Part shown: positions 36,937-45,761 of the stretch, piece after piece
Position numbering within the stretch: the stretch's first letter is position 1
Layout of the letters: every line of letters begins with the position of its first letter
The notes under the pieces: generated by a model
Database searches by the model: none
What the model was told of the DNA's origin: nothing
The model's input: only the letters and a program-made list of their open reading frames with translations
Position numbers and translations under genes: made by a program
DNA from: CAZUWH01 sp964624075
Lineage (GTDB): Bacteria > Pseudomonadota > Alphaproteobacteria > Rhodospirillales > Rhodospirillaceae
Direction: 5' to 3'
DNA: 64,000 bases
NCBI GenBank assembly: GCA_964624075.1
Contig: CAZUWH010000011.1
Span: 1-64,000, forward strand

Positions 36937-38031
36937 TCATTGCATGGGCTTGTCGGTATCGCTCTGGTACATACCACGCACTGCTCTCCGTTCCGCCGCC
37001 GCACTGAAGGCTGCTCCGCCGGGCAAGGCTTCCGCAGCCAGTTCGGCTAGGGCCTGTGTACGCTCTAAAGTTGCATAGTGCGTGGTCAGCCAAGCCACAC
37101 TCTCCGGCAGGGCGCGGGCGTGGATGGGATCCAGAAACGGCCCCAGCCGGTCGCTGCGCAGACCGGCGGCACTGAGAATTTCCACCGCTCCCGCGTCAGC
37201 TTCCCGTTCGTCGTTACGGTTGTGAGAGGGACAAACTATGAGCTGTCCAATCTCACTTGAAATTCCTGTACTAGTGGCAATTCTTACGATTAAATGCGGC
37301 CCAAGTTTCCGTACCATCTGGCGTAGAACATGACAGTGAGCGATATGAGCCATTTCATGGGCCAACACACCGGCCAGATCATCGGGCTCTTCAACCACCC
37401 GGATCAGCCCCTCCATCACCACGATATGGCCCATCAGGCAGCATGAACGCATTGATGGCCGAACCTTTCAAGACATACAGATGCAGGACGGAAGAGGGTA
37501 TGCCCGCTGCCGTTGCCAGACGCACGACCAGGGACTCAAGGGCCGTCCGGCCCGCATCGCCGGAACAATCTCCGTCGCCCAACAGATCCCGCATTTGTGC
37601 ATAGGCATAATTACCCCACCGTGTTTCCAATGCAGCGGGAACGCGGCGGGCGACGACATCACTTGCAAATGGCAGGAGACCGAGCAGGATCCCGACCCCA
37701 TCACCATACCCGCGGCCGCCTAGCCCAGCATGGCCTTACCCGTCGGTCCCAGGTAAGGAAAGGAAAGGAAAGGCAGGCGGGCCTGCAAGCTGGCATTCAC
37801 CGTACCATCGGTAATGATCAGACGGGCGTCTGGGTTGCTGCGGCAGGTCAGGATCAACTCATGACCCGTCATTGGTCCAGGCACACGCCGTAGCTCAGCA
37901 TGGGACCAACCGGCGAACCGTGCCTCGCCTGGTCCATAGGTGGCCGGCCTGTCGTCTTCGATGGCCACCGTCACTTCATGCCGCAAGGCCGTACGCCCGT
38001 CACAAAAATACCCTCCTCCAGCGATCGTCAC
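36937..38031 (-). pseudogene. Frameshifted M48 metallopeptidase
   Basis: A GTG near 38031 with AGAGGACAAG before it starts the typical N-terminal domain (YFCDGRTALRHEVTVAIED). The phase breaks near 37757-37771, exactly at three GGAAA repeats, and resumes as GYGDGVGILLGLLPFASDVV and LETRWGNYAYAQMRDLLGD. It breaks again near 37435, before GHIVVMEGLIRVVEEPDDLA. The zinc motif HEMAH (VLAHEMAHIAHCH) and the downstream EREADAGAVEIL glutamate are still readable. Intact relatives are membrane-associated proteases with chaperone-like or quality-control roles, often encoded after a DUF898 gene, as here. Two frameshifts make this copy non-functional unless corrected. Confidence 0.8.
37757..37773 (+). 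repeat. GGAAA microsatellite at an M48 frameshift
   Basis: Three direct copies of GGAAA plus GG (37757-37773) lie where the M48 reading phase changes. Slippage by a non-multiple of three units or bases here would explain the frame break. Confidence 0.6.
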
Positions 38032-38066
38032 CTTGTCCTCTTGAAACCAGTTTTCGTCTTGGAAAC

Positions 38067-39074
38067 TCAGAAGTCCACGTTGAACACATCGTCTAAACCC
38101 TCGCCGCGATGCGGCACTCTGTGTGATAGCGGCAAAGTTAGGCTGCGCGCGCAGGGAAACATGCGCACAGACAAAACGCAAGGTTCGTAACGACGCATGC
38201 GCCGCGCCCAAACCCAGGGTAACCAGCATGGGCAGTCCATTGCTGACGATCAGCCACGCCAGAGATCCGAAAGGAAAGTCGGCCGTGAAGCGAACTATCT
38301 CGCCCAAAGAGAGACTATCTGCCAGAAACTGCAATTCGGCAGCTTTGTATTTGCTGAAAAGGACGATGCTCCCCATGAACAACGCGGCGGGGATCAACAG
38401 GGTTGGCGTAGCTTCCGCAGCGATGAGGATCGGGATAAGAAGGGCAGATCCCACCAGAAATAATGCAGCCGCCACCGTTACTGGCCAGAATGAGCGATAA
38501 AAAGTCCGTGCCCGGCCCGTGAAACAGAACGGCAGCCTGCCGAAGCAGGCACGATTCCAGAGATAGGCCCATAATTGAACCCGTTGCACCGGATATAAAA
38601 GCCCTAAACTTGCGAAAGTCAGCAGCCACCACTCGGCCAAAAGCAAGCCATAAATCCACGGATGGCCCAACAGGATAAAACGAATGCCACGCTAGCGGGT
38701 GCGAGGCAGGCGGTAACGCAAGGCGAAAAACACGGCACAATCACACAGATAAAGGAAGATAAACAAGCTGCTGTTTACAAGAGTCCGCGCCACATCGGCT
38801 CCGATAATGGCACGATCGCGCCCGTGAAAGCGATGAGGAAGCCCTTGAGCAGTTCCCGACCGGTGCCGGTATATTCCAGCCGCTCCCCTGCCACCAGGGT
38901 ATAGTGCCAGAGGAAACGGCGGATGTTGGTCCTAGCCTAAAAGCGATAGATGCCTATCGTCAACAGGGTCAAGACCACGTTCCTGAATGTGAGTCCCCAA
39001 ATGGCCCTCGTCCAGCCATCCGTGACAAAAACGGGAACGCCGACGGTTGAGCAGATAGCATCGTCCATGCTCAT
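38067..39074 (-). pseudogene. DUF898 (YjgN-type) membrane protein, broken
   Basis: ATG 39074 begins MSMDDAICSTVGVPVFV, then FRNVVLTLLTIGIYRF and the family motif ARTNIRRFLWHYTLVAGERL. An amber TAG (38939-38937) replaces the Trp that normally separates them ('YRFWARTN'). A phase change near 38790 leads to VNSSLFIFLYLCDCAVFFAL, and a second amber (38694-38692) replaces Trp in 'RTRWRGIRF'. Membrane helices follow (FPFGSLAWLIVSNGLPMLV). A late frame shift near 38100 precedes the expected ending RGEGLDDVFNVDF. YjgN/DUF898 proteins are multi-helix inner-membrane proteins of unknown function. The following M48 gene is also broken, so the whole pair has decayed. Confidence 0.8.
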
Positions 39075-39245
39075 GAGGCCTTTCGCAGAATGCACCGTTC
39101 GATGTGGGAAGAGTCCTTATCCTTCCTTCAAATTAGAGTATTTCGTGATCAGGGAGAAACTGTTTTCAACTGCCTGGACGCATTGCAAAATCATTATGCC
39201 GGTGCGAGGACAGGCTTTCGCGGGCCTGCTGGATTCTTGTACTAA

Positions 39246-39269
39246 CGCGTGTCAACCTTGGTACACGCG
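39246..39269. terminator. Hairpin downstream of murA
   Basis: CGCGTGT (39246-39252) pairs with ACACGCG (39263-39269) around a 10-base loop. It lies 68 bases beyond the murA stop, between murA and the DUF898 remnant. No T run follows. It may be a transcription terminator or an operator for the next gene. The rest of the 39075-39336 spacer shows nothing I recognise. Confidence 0.4.
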
Positions 39270-39336
39270 CAGACAATCACCGCCCGACCTCAAGGCGACC
39301 GGAGATCGTGCCCAGGCAACCGGTGTGCACAGGGAA

Positions 39337-40650
39337 TCAGTCCCCGAGACGTTCGATGCGGACGCCACAGGCGGCCAATTTTTCCACCAGTCGTTCGTAG
39401 CCGCGGTCAAGATGGTAGACCCGATTGACCAGGGTTTCCCCTTGTGCAGCCAGACCGGCCAGCACGAGACAGACCGAAGCACGCAGATCGGTGGCCATAA
39501 CCGGAGCGCCGGACAGCCTGGGTACACCGCGCACGATGGCCGACGAGGCGCGGTGGATATTAATCTGTGCCCCCATACGCATCAGCTCCGGCACATGCAT
39601 GAACCGGTTTTCGAAAATGGTTTCAGTGATCATGGCTGCACCGCGGACAGTGGTCATGAGGGCCATCATTTGCGCCTGCATGTCGGTGGGGAAGCCTGGA
39701 TAGGGCTCGGTCATGACATCAACCCCCACCAGATCGGCACCGACGGCATTGACCCGTAGACCCTTATCGGTCGGCGCGATCCGCACACCGCATTCGCTCA
39801 AGCATGTGCAGACAGCCACCATCAGCTCGGGCCGCACGCCAACCAGTTCGATCGCACCGCGCGTGATGGCCGCGGCGATGGCGTAGGTGCCCGCCTCAAT
39901 CCGATCAGGCACCACACCATGGGTGGCTCCGTGTAGCCGTTCGATCCCCTCGATCCGGAGGGTATCGGTGCCAATGCCATCGATTCTGGCTCCCATGGCC
40001 GTCAGGCAGTGGGCGAGATCGCACACCTCGGGCTCGCGGGCAGCGTTCACCAGAACCGTTTCGCCTTCAGCCAGGACCGCTGCCATCAGCAGATTTTCGG
40101 TTGCACCAACCGAAACTTGTTGGAAGATGATCTGTGCTCCCTTAAGTCGTCCATGTACCTGTGCATCAATATAGCCTTCGTTCAGGACAATACTGGCGCC
40201 CATTTGTTCCAGGCCCTTGATGTGCAGGTCAACCGGCCGAGTGCCGATGGCACAGCCGCCTGGCAGCGACACCCGTGCCCGTCCGAATCGGGTGACCAGT
40301 GGTCCCAGCACCAGAACAGAGGCCCGCATCCGGCGCACTAGGTCATAGGGCGCCGTGGTGTTGGTGACTGTCCGTCCGCACAGCTCAAGAACCCGGCCGT
40401 CGCAGCCCCCCTTGAGTGAAGCGCCATTCATGGACAGCTCAACCCCATGCTGGACCAGCAGGTTGGCCATGGTGGTAATGTCGGCAAGGTGCGGCAGGTT
40501 GAACAGCGTCAGGGTTTCATCCGTGAGCAGGCTCGCTGCCATCAGCGGCAGTGCGGCGTTCTTGGCGCCGACGATCGGGATGGTTCCCTTGAGCGGTACA
40601 CCGCCAACAATGCGAATTCTGTCCACGCAGTATCGTGCCTTGTCTGTCAT
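39337..40650 (-). CDS. murA: UDP-N-acetylglucosamine 1-carboxyvinyltransferase
   Basis: MurA transfers enolpyruvate from PEP to UDP-GlcNAc, the first committed step of peptidoglycan synthesis, in the cytosol. It is 437 residues long. Motifs: GAKNAALPLMAASLL (Lys-Asn pair near residue 25), RMRASVLVLGPLVTRFGRA, and the catalytic loop LPGGCAIGTRPVDLH with the Cys (about 120) targeted by fosfomycin. Further conserved sequence: EAGTYAIAAAITRGAI and PYPGFPTDMQAQMMAL. The gene is intact. Upstream there is a spacer with no evident promoter, and the next gene on the strand is a broken secreted-protein gene. The essential role and clean sequence contrast with the decayed neighbours. Confidence 0.97.
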   Translation of the reverse strand: MTDKARYCVDRIRIVGGVPLKGTIPIVGAKNAALPLMAASLLTDETLTLFNLPHLADITTMANLLVQHGVELSMNGASLKGGCDGRVLELCGRTVTNTTAPYDLVRRMRASVLVLGPLVTRFGRARVSLPGGCAIGTRPVDLHIKGLEQMGASIVLNEGYIDAQVHGRLKGAQIIFQQVSVGATENLLMAAVLAEGETVLVNAAREPEVCDLAHCLTAMGARIDGIGTDTLRIEGIERLHGATHGVVPDRIEAGTYAIAAAITRGAIELVGVRPELMVAVCTCLSECGVRIAPTDKGLRVNAVGADLVGVDVMTEPYPGFPTDMQAQMMALMTTVRGAAMITETIFENRFMHVPELMRMGAQINIHRASSAIVRGVPRLSGAPVMATDLRASVCLVLAGLAAQGETLVNRVYHLDRGYERLVEKLAACGVRIERLGD

Positions 40651-40902
40651 GTCTGGCGAACAGAGCCCGTTCTACAGGAATCGGCCCGGTTCGACAAGGC
40701 GCATGGCCCCTCCTATTGCCCCCGCCGGGCTCACCTGGCAATCGAGAACGGGCGGGCCAGATTGCCTAGCCCGCCTATCAGGCAGTGGGCGCGCCGGCAC
40801 CACAACCCTGTCTTCAGTCTTGGTTGACCCTTACGGTCTGTTCGCCCGGACTCCAGACAGACGCCGGAGCGGTGACCGGCGCTGGATGGAGGGGACCCAT
40901 GG

Positions 40903-41318
40903 TCAGGGTGTCGAGCCATCAATGACCCAGACAGAACCACCAGCCAGCCGATAACCGCTGGCGTTGCCATCCAGGAAAACCTCCACAGATTTCTATGCTA
41001 TCAACTTCTCATAGTCCAGAAAACTGGTATCTGGACTGACCGGGAGGAGGGATCCATCCAGAATGCAGGTGTGGGCGAACGATACGGACTTGGCAGGAAC
41101 AAGCGGGCCACGAAAGGCGCGTACCACCACACCATGCACGGTACAGGGGACGGCATACTGACCTTCCCGTATCACATCGACCTTTTCGACCTTGATTTGC
41201 ATATGATAGTGGGCAGGATGCTGGGCTTTGCGGCGTACCTGCCCGCGATGATCGGGTTCCACATCACAGCATCCGCGCCAGAACCCGCGTGCGGGGCCAG
41301 CAGAGCAGATAGAGCCAT
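40903..41318 (-). pseudogene. Broken secreted protein of unknown family
   Basis: An ATG near 41318 opens a possible signal sequence (MALSALLAPHAGSGADA), followed by WNPIIAGRYAAKPS. A phase change at about 41200-41215 leads to HYHMQIKVEKVDVIREGQYAVP and VVVRAFRGPLVPAKSVSF. An amber TAG (40995-40993) interrupts before KSVEVFLDGNASGYRLAGG, and the frame ends at 40903. The overall layout (signal peptide, beta-rich domain, 'EVFLDG' ending) fits a small periplasmic protein that I cannot name. It lies 70 bases downstream of acyP on the same strand. Confidence 0.5.
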
Positions 41319-41388
41319 CCAGAGCGGGCCGGCGTCGTTCCGTCCACAGTGGATCCCTTTCTGTCCTCTGGTGCATGATGAGCGCACG

Positions 41389-41670
41389 CTACAGGGTTGG
41401 CCACTGGGAAAAGCCATCTTCCGTAAACGGCGCGGCCTGGTTCAGATGGATGTCATCAACCCGGGCCGCCGATGGTCCACGCCGGCAGGCGGCGATCATG
41501 GCATCCACCGCAGCCACCGGGCCGTGGAGCAGGGCCTCGACACTGCCATCCATACGATTGCGCACCCACCCGGTGAGACCACGGCAGGTTGCTTCCTGTA
41601 CCATCCAGCCACGATACCATACACCTTGGACATGCCCCCGAATGCGGACGGTGACGGTTCTTGTTGTCAT
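41389..41670 (-). CDS. acyP: Acylphosphatase
   Basis: This 93-residue protein hydrolyses acyl phosphates. Motifs: HVQGVWYRGWMVQEA, with the phosphate-binding Arg in VWYR (about residue 20), and GLTGWVRNRMDGSVEALLHG with the catalytic Asn in the VRN segment (about 37). Length and motifs match standard acylphosphatases. The N-terminus (MTTRTVTVRIRGHVQG) fits an ATG start. The broken secreted-protein gene lies downstream on the same strand. There is no frame damage. Confidence 0.93.
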   Translation of the reverse strand: MTTRTVTVRIRGHVQGVWYRGWMVQEATCRGLTGWVRNRMDGSVEALLHGPVAAVDAMIAACRRGPSAARVDDIHLNQAAPFTEDGFSQWPTL

Positions 41671-41971
41671 CTCGTTCCTTGTCCTGCCTTATCCTGTTGC
41701 CGGGTCTTCACGTGCAGCGTAATTACTTCTGCTGCGGATGATTTGATTTTATGTCTTGAAAGCGTGTGAAGGAAGATAAGCTCTTTCCCGGGTCCGTTTG
41801 CCTCTCGAACCAGATTCGCGACGCGCTTCTGCGTGAAAGAGGGCCTGAATGTCGTGTCGTTCGGGCGGTCACTTTCTGAAGGTTGGATGATGGAAGAGGT
41901 GTTTCCCCTGCCCGGTTTCCAGCCTTGATATGTGGTGCCAACGTGCAGGGAAAGAAGGGAAAGATGATGTT

Positions 41972-42613
41972 ATGATCATGAGAAATCCTCCCTTCGATCA
42001 ACGCATGGCCCGCGTCCTGGTACGGCCGCTGGTGCACACGCCGGTCACGCCCAACCATCTGACGGCGATCAGTCTGATTTTTGCCCTGGCTGGTGCCGCC
42101 CTTCTGGCGACCGGAGGGACGGGATGGCAGGAGTGGGGGGCGGGGCTGTTCGTCGTAGCCCGGTTCATGGATCATTTCGACGGGGAACTGGCGCGCCAGT
42201 CGGGTCTGAAATCTCGTTTCGGCTATTATTTCGACTATGTGGCCGGTAGCCTCAGCTATGCAGCCCTGTTCGGAACCATCGGCTTTGGGCTGGCCGATGG
42301 TGTGTTGGGTGGCTGGGTGATCGGGTTAGGGCTGGCAGGTATGCTGTCTGCCTTGCTGTCCATGGGATTGAACCTGGAAATCGACGTCGAGTCGGGTGGA
42401 GCCGTGGATGGCACAGCCATCGGTTATCCAGGCATGGCTGGTTTCGAGCTGGAAGATGGCATCTATTTGCTTCCCCCCGTTACCTGGTTCGGCTATCTGA
42501 CGCCGTTCTTCGCCGCCGCCGGGATCGGCGCCACCCTTTACTGTCTCTGGACCGTGGTCACGCTGTTGCGTCTGCGGAGCCGTCGTCGCGAGAAAGAGCC
42601 ATCCCGATCATGA
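41972..42613 (+). CDS. CDP-alcohol phosphatidyltransferase-family protein
   Basis: About 213 residues with multiple membrane helices and the family signature region. It reads RFMDHFDGELARQSGLKSRF followed by GYYFDYVAGS. Against the consensus D-x2-D-G-x2-A-R-x8-G-x3-D-x3-D, the first three aspartates are kept, but the last position is Gly instead of Asp. That last Asp is proposed to act in catalysis, so the enzyme may be atypical or inactive. Such proteins transfer a phosphoalcohol from CDP-diacylglycerol or a similar donor. Starts at 41972 or 41978 (MIMRNPPF) are preceded by GAAGGGAAAG. The stop overlaps the following methyltransferase gene by 4 bases, so they are coupled. Confidence 0.85.
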   Translation: MIMRNPPFDQRMARVLVRPLVHTPVTPNHLTAISLIFALAGAALLATGGTGWQEWGAGLFVVARFMDHFDGELARQSGLKSRFGYYFDYVAGSLSYAALFGTIGFGLADGVLGGWVIGLGLAGMLSALLSMGLNLEIDVESGGAVDGTAIGYPGMAGFELEDGIYLLPPVTWFGYLTPFFAAAGIGATLYCLWTVVTLLRLRSRRREKEPSRS

Positions 42614-43842
42614 CTCTGAAAGGAAATGGAGGGTGCATGGCAAGGGAAGACGATGCTTCCAGTCGCCCGCTGGTCCGGGTTGGTGCGGGGAAGAGCCGCC
42701 GGTGGCGACGCGGATTCCCGTGGCTGTTTTCCAATGAAATCGACATGACAGCAGAGACCAGGGCCTTGCCGTGCGGCAGTCTGGTTACGGTGGTGGATGC
42801 CGGGGAGGAGCGTCTGGGGGTGGCAACGTTCAACCCGCATTCCCTGATTGCCGCTCGTCTGCTCGATCGCGATTCTGCAACCCGCATCGATGCCGCCTTC
42901 CTGGTCGAACGTCTGCGTAGGGCTATGGCCCTGCGTGCCGTGTTGACTGATGCACGGTTCTACCGGCTGGTGCATGCCGAGGCAGATGGCCTGCCGGGAC
43001 TGGTGGTGGACCGCTATGACGATGTGGTGACGATCCAGGCCAATACGGCCGGCATGGAATCGTTGCTTCCTGAAGTCCTGGAGGCGCTCGATCAGGCCCT
43101 GGCGCCGGCGACGGTGGTGCTGCGCAACGAAAGCGCTTTCCGGACGCTGGAAGGACTGTCGCAGTATGTCCGGGTCGCCAAGGGAGTCGTGAGCGGGCCG
43201 GTAATGGTGCACGAGAACGGGTGTACCTTTCAGGCTGACCTGCTGCATGGTCAGAAGACCGGCTGGTTCTATGACCAGCGTGATAATCGTGCCTTTGTGG
43301 CCAGTCTGGCGCGGGGCCGGAGGGTGATGGATGTCTATGCCTATCTGGGCGGGTTTACCATTCCGGCAGCCAAGGCCGGGGCGGAAATGGTGCTGGCCAT
43401 CGACCGCTCCGCGGAAGCCCTTGCTCTGGCCGAGGACGCGGCCGAAGCAAACGGTGTCCGCAATCGCTGCCGCTTCTATTGCGGGGAGGCATTTGCTGAA
43501 CTGTCCAGACGGCTGGCGCGTGGCGAACGCTACGAACTCGTAGTCTGCGATCCTCCCGCCTTTGTCAAGAACCGGAAGGACTTGGCATCGGGGCGCAAGG
43601 GGTATCGCAAGCTGGTACGGCTGGCGGCCGGGCTGGTAGCGCCGGGCGGTTTTCTGTTCGTGGCGTCGTGTTCGCACCACGTGTCGCCAGAGATCTTCGC
43701 TGAAGAGGTCAGTCATGGCCTGCTCCAGGCTGGACGTTCTGCCCGTGTCCTCCGCGCCGCTGGCGCTGGTCCCGATCATCCGGTCCACCCTGCTCTTCCT
43801 GAATCGGCCTATCTGAAGACCATGGTCTTGCAGGTGGATTGA
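42610..43842 (+). CDS. Class I rRNA methyltransferase, RlmI-like
   Basis: This 410-residue protein has an N-terminal PUA-type domain (HPWLFSNEID-like sequence FPWLFSNEIDMTAE), followed by an EEHAD-type linker (VHAEADGLPGLVVDRY), then a Rossmann methyltransferase domain with GWFYDQRDNRAF, VMDVYAYLGGFTI (cofactor loop, about 245) and CDPPAFVKNRKD (about 315), and CSHHV near 355. RlmI-type enzymes make m5C1962 in 23S rRNA. A different base target cannot be excluded. The start overlaps the previous CDP-alcohol transferase gene (ATGA). An internal ATG 9 codons on is possible. Confidence 0.88.
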   Translation: MTLKGNGGCMAREDDASSRPLVRVGAGKSRRWRRGFPWLFSNEIDMTAETRALPCGSLVTVVDAGEERLGVATFNPHSLIAARLLDRDSATRIDAAFLVERLRRAMALRAVLTDARFYRLVHAEADGLPGLVVDRYDDVVTIQANTAGMESLLPEVLEALDQALAPATVVLRNESAFRTLEGLSQYVRVAKGVVSGPVMVHENGCTFQADLLHGQKTGWFYDQRDNRAFVASLARGRRVMDVYAYLGGFTIPAAKAGAEMVLAIDRSAEALALAEDAAEANGVRNRCRFYCGEAFAELSRRLARGERYELVVCDPPAFVKNRKDLASGRKGYRKLVRLAAGLVAPGGFLFVASCSHHVSPEIFAEEVSHGLLQAGRSARVLRAAGAGPDHPVHPALPESAYLKTMVLQVD

Positions 43843-43853
43843 GAGGCGTTTTC

Positions 43854-44957
43854 TCATTCCGTGACCCGGGCGGCAACCAGATCTGCAAGCGCCAGACATG
43901 CGGTCAGGCCGGGGCTTTCGATGCCGAACAGGTTGATCAGCCCCTGCACCCCATGATCGGCGGGTCCATGGATGACGAAATCGGCAGGGGAGGTGCCGGG
44001 CGCGTGGATCTTAGGCCGGACGCCGGCATAGCCGGGTATCAGGGCTCCGTCGGGCAGGTCGGGCCAGTAGCGGCGCACCTCAGCATAGAACCGGGCGCTC
44101 CGCTCCGGCCTGACGCGATAATCGAGGACATCCACCCACTCCACATCAGGACCAAACCGGCCTTGGCCGGTAAGGTCAAGGGTAAAATGAATGCCAAGCG
44201 CCGCCAGTTCCGGCAGAGGATAAACAAGACGGGTGAAAGGGGCCTTGCCGGCCAGGGTGAAATAATTCCCCTTGGCCAGGAACGTTTGCGGCAGGCTGGC
44301 AAGATCGAGCCCCTTGATGGCACGGGCAAGGGCCGGGGCCCACAAACCGGTGCTGTTGATGACCATCCGTGCGGCAAGGCGACTCGGCGCAGTACCGCCG
44401 ACTTCGAGCACAAGACCATTATGACTGATCGCAGCCGACTCGACCGGGCTGGCCAGGACCAGCACGGCGCCTGCAGCTTCCGCCTCTCCCAGGAGCGAAA
44501 GCATCAGGGCATGGCTGTCGATGATGCCGGTTGCCGGTGACAGCACGGCAGCAACACACAGCAAGGCTGGTTCCAGCATCCGAGCCGCGGGGCCGTCCAG
44601 CCATGCCACTGCCATGCCATCGGCCTGCCCCCTAGCTGCGAGACTCCGCAGGGTTTCCATCTGGGAGACGTCAGTGGCAACGATGAGCTTGCCGCATTGC
44701 CGATGGGTAATACCACGTTCGGCGCAATAGGCGTAAAGGGCTTCTCGTCCGGCCACGCACAGCCGTGCTTTCAAGCTGTCCCGGGGATGGTGGATGCCGG
44801 CATGGATGACTTCGCTGTTGCGGGAACTCGCCCCAGTTCCGATGGCCGTTTCCCGCTCGAGGATCACGACTTCCCGTCCTCTTGAGGCCAGGGCCCGCGC
44901 AACCGCCAAGCCGACGACACCTGCCCCGATGACTACGCAATCAACCTGTTCCACCAT
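43854..44957 (-). CDS. FAD-dependent oxidoreductase, LhgO-like
   Basis: About 367 residues. The N-terminal dinucleotide motif VVIGAGVVGLAVARALASRG (residues about 7-26) and ILERETAIGTGASSRNSEVIHAGI belong to the DAO family. They match L-2-hydroxyglutarate dehydrogenase/oxidase (LhgO), which oxidises L-2-hydroxyglutarate to 2-oxoglutarate. C-terminal sequence PGYAGVRPKIHAPG and NLFGIESPGLTACLALAD supports this. The ATG 44957 follows AGGGAGGAC. A longer frame from 45101 runs into a repeat region. The gene is convergent to the methyltransferase gene, 11 bases apart. Glycerol-3-phosphate or other FAD dehydrogenases are less likely. Confidence 0.85.
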   Translation of the reverse strand: MVEQVDCVVIGAGVVGLAVARALASRGREVVILERETAIGTGASSRNSEVIHAGIHHPRDSLKARLCVAGREALYAYCAERGITHRQCGKLIVATDVSQMETLRSLAARGQADGMAVAWLDGPAARMLEPALLCVAAVLSPATGIIDSHALMLSLLGEAEAAGAVLVLASPVESAAISHNGLVLEVGGTAPSRLAARMVINSTGLWAPALARAIKGLDLASLPQTFLAKGNYFTLAGKAPFTRLVYPLPELAALGIHFTLDLTGQGRFGPDVEWVDVLDYRVRPERSARFYAEVRRYWPDLPDGALIPGYAGVRPKIHAPGTSPADFVIHGPADHGVQGLINLFGIESPGLTACLALADLVAARVTE

Positions 44958-45094
44958 GTCCTCCCTGGTCAGGATGGAAGAAACCCTTCCCTTTCCCTCC
45001 TGCCAGGGCGAACAACTCGCTTCCCCAGGGCCATCGGGTGAAGGCACTTGATCTCCTATCAAACCCTCATTCCCGCGAAAGTCAAACCGCCCTC

Positions 45095-45140
45095 CACGCA
45101 CGGCAGTAATCCTCAGTCACGCACGGCAGTAATCCTCAGT
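45095..45140 (+). repeat. Two perfect 23-bp tandem copies
   Basis: The unit (start CACGCACGGCAG, end CCTCAGT) is present twice in direct contact, 45095-45117 and 45118-45140. It immediately precedes the core of repeat copy C, and part of the unit resembles the CCAGCAATTCCCGG end of the other copies. With only two copies it is not a CRISPR. Confidence 0.9.
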
Positions 45141-45262
45141 ATGGAATTTATTCCAAGTCGCCTTGACAGGCCCCCACCCCCAAACCCTTTTCGCCTCGAA
45201 GAGGCAGGCCCCCATTCAGGGAAAAGGCTTGCCGTTCCGGGCAGGAAGGGCGCGGATCTATC
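45141..45262 (+). repeat. Dispersed C/G-rich intergenic repeat, copy C
   Basis: Begins with ATGGAATTTATTCCAAGTCG (45141-45160), the same core as copies A and B in the opposite window orientation. It continues with C/G-rich palindromes (CCTCGAAGAGG, CCATTCAGGGAAAAGG). It fills most of the space between the FAD oxidoreductase and hspQ (44958-45322), which holds no other recognisable gene. Confidence 0.75.
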
Positions 45263-45322
45263 CCCCGTCAACAATTGTGCTATATTCGTCTGTTATGAAA
45301 AGACGTTGGGAGTATTTTACCA

Positions 45323-45646
45323 ATGCGCGTTGCCAAATTCGAGATTGGTCAGATTGTGCAGCATCGTTTCCATCCCTTCCATGGGGTGATTTTTGATGTG
45401 GATCCCGTCTCTGCCAATACCGAGAAATGGTGGTTCGCCATCCCTGAATACATCCGGCCCCATAAGGATCAGCCTTTCTATCATCTGCTGGCCGAAAACG
45501 CCGAAGGCTCCTATATCGCTTATGTCTCGGAACAGAACCTGTTGCGCGATGACAGCGGCAGGCCAGTCTTGTATCCAGAAATCGGCAAGTATTTCTCCGG
45601 GCTCAAGGACGGCCACTATATTCCGCTGCTGCGCATGACAAGCTGA
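45323..45646 (+). CDS. hspQ: Heat shock protein HspQ
   Basis: This 107-residue protein matches HspQ, a small cytosolic DNA- and protein-binding factor linked to DnaA turnover and Lon activity in E. coli. Motifs: FEIGQIVQHRFHPFHGVIFDVDP, EKWWFAIPEYIRPHKDQPFYHLL and EGSYIAYVSEQNLLRD. It runs from ATG 45323 and ends just before a spacer. It is divergent from the LhgO-like gene, separated by repeat copy C. Whether the repeat affects its expression is unknown. Confidence 0.93.
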   Translation: MRVAKFEIGQIVQHRFHPFHGVIFDVDPVSANTEKWWFAIPEYIRPHKDQPFYHLLAENAEGSYIAYVSEQNLLRDDSGRPVLYPEIGKYFSGLKDGHYIPLLRMTS

Positions 45647-45761
45647 CATCCCCCTCTACGCCCCCAGGAAGATGAACGGCCTGCCCGAAAGCAGCTCTTC
45701 CCCGTGGGGCCGCCACCGCTTCATACCCTTCAGACCGGGAACGAGGGCAGGAAGAGAGCTC

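Noticed and set aside
45095..45140. CRISPR-like direct repeat
   Set aside because: Only two copies in direct contact with no spacer, no further units, and no cas genes nearby.
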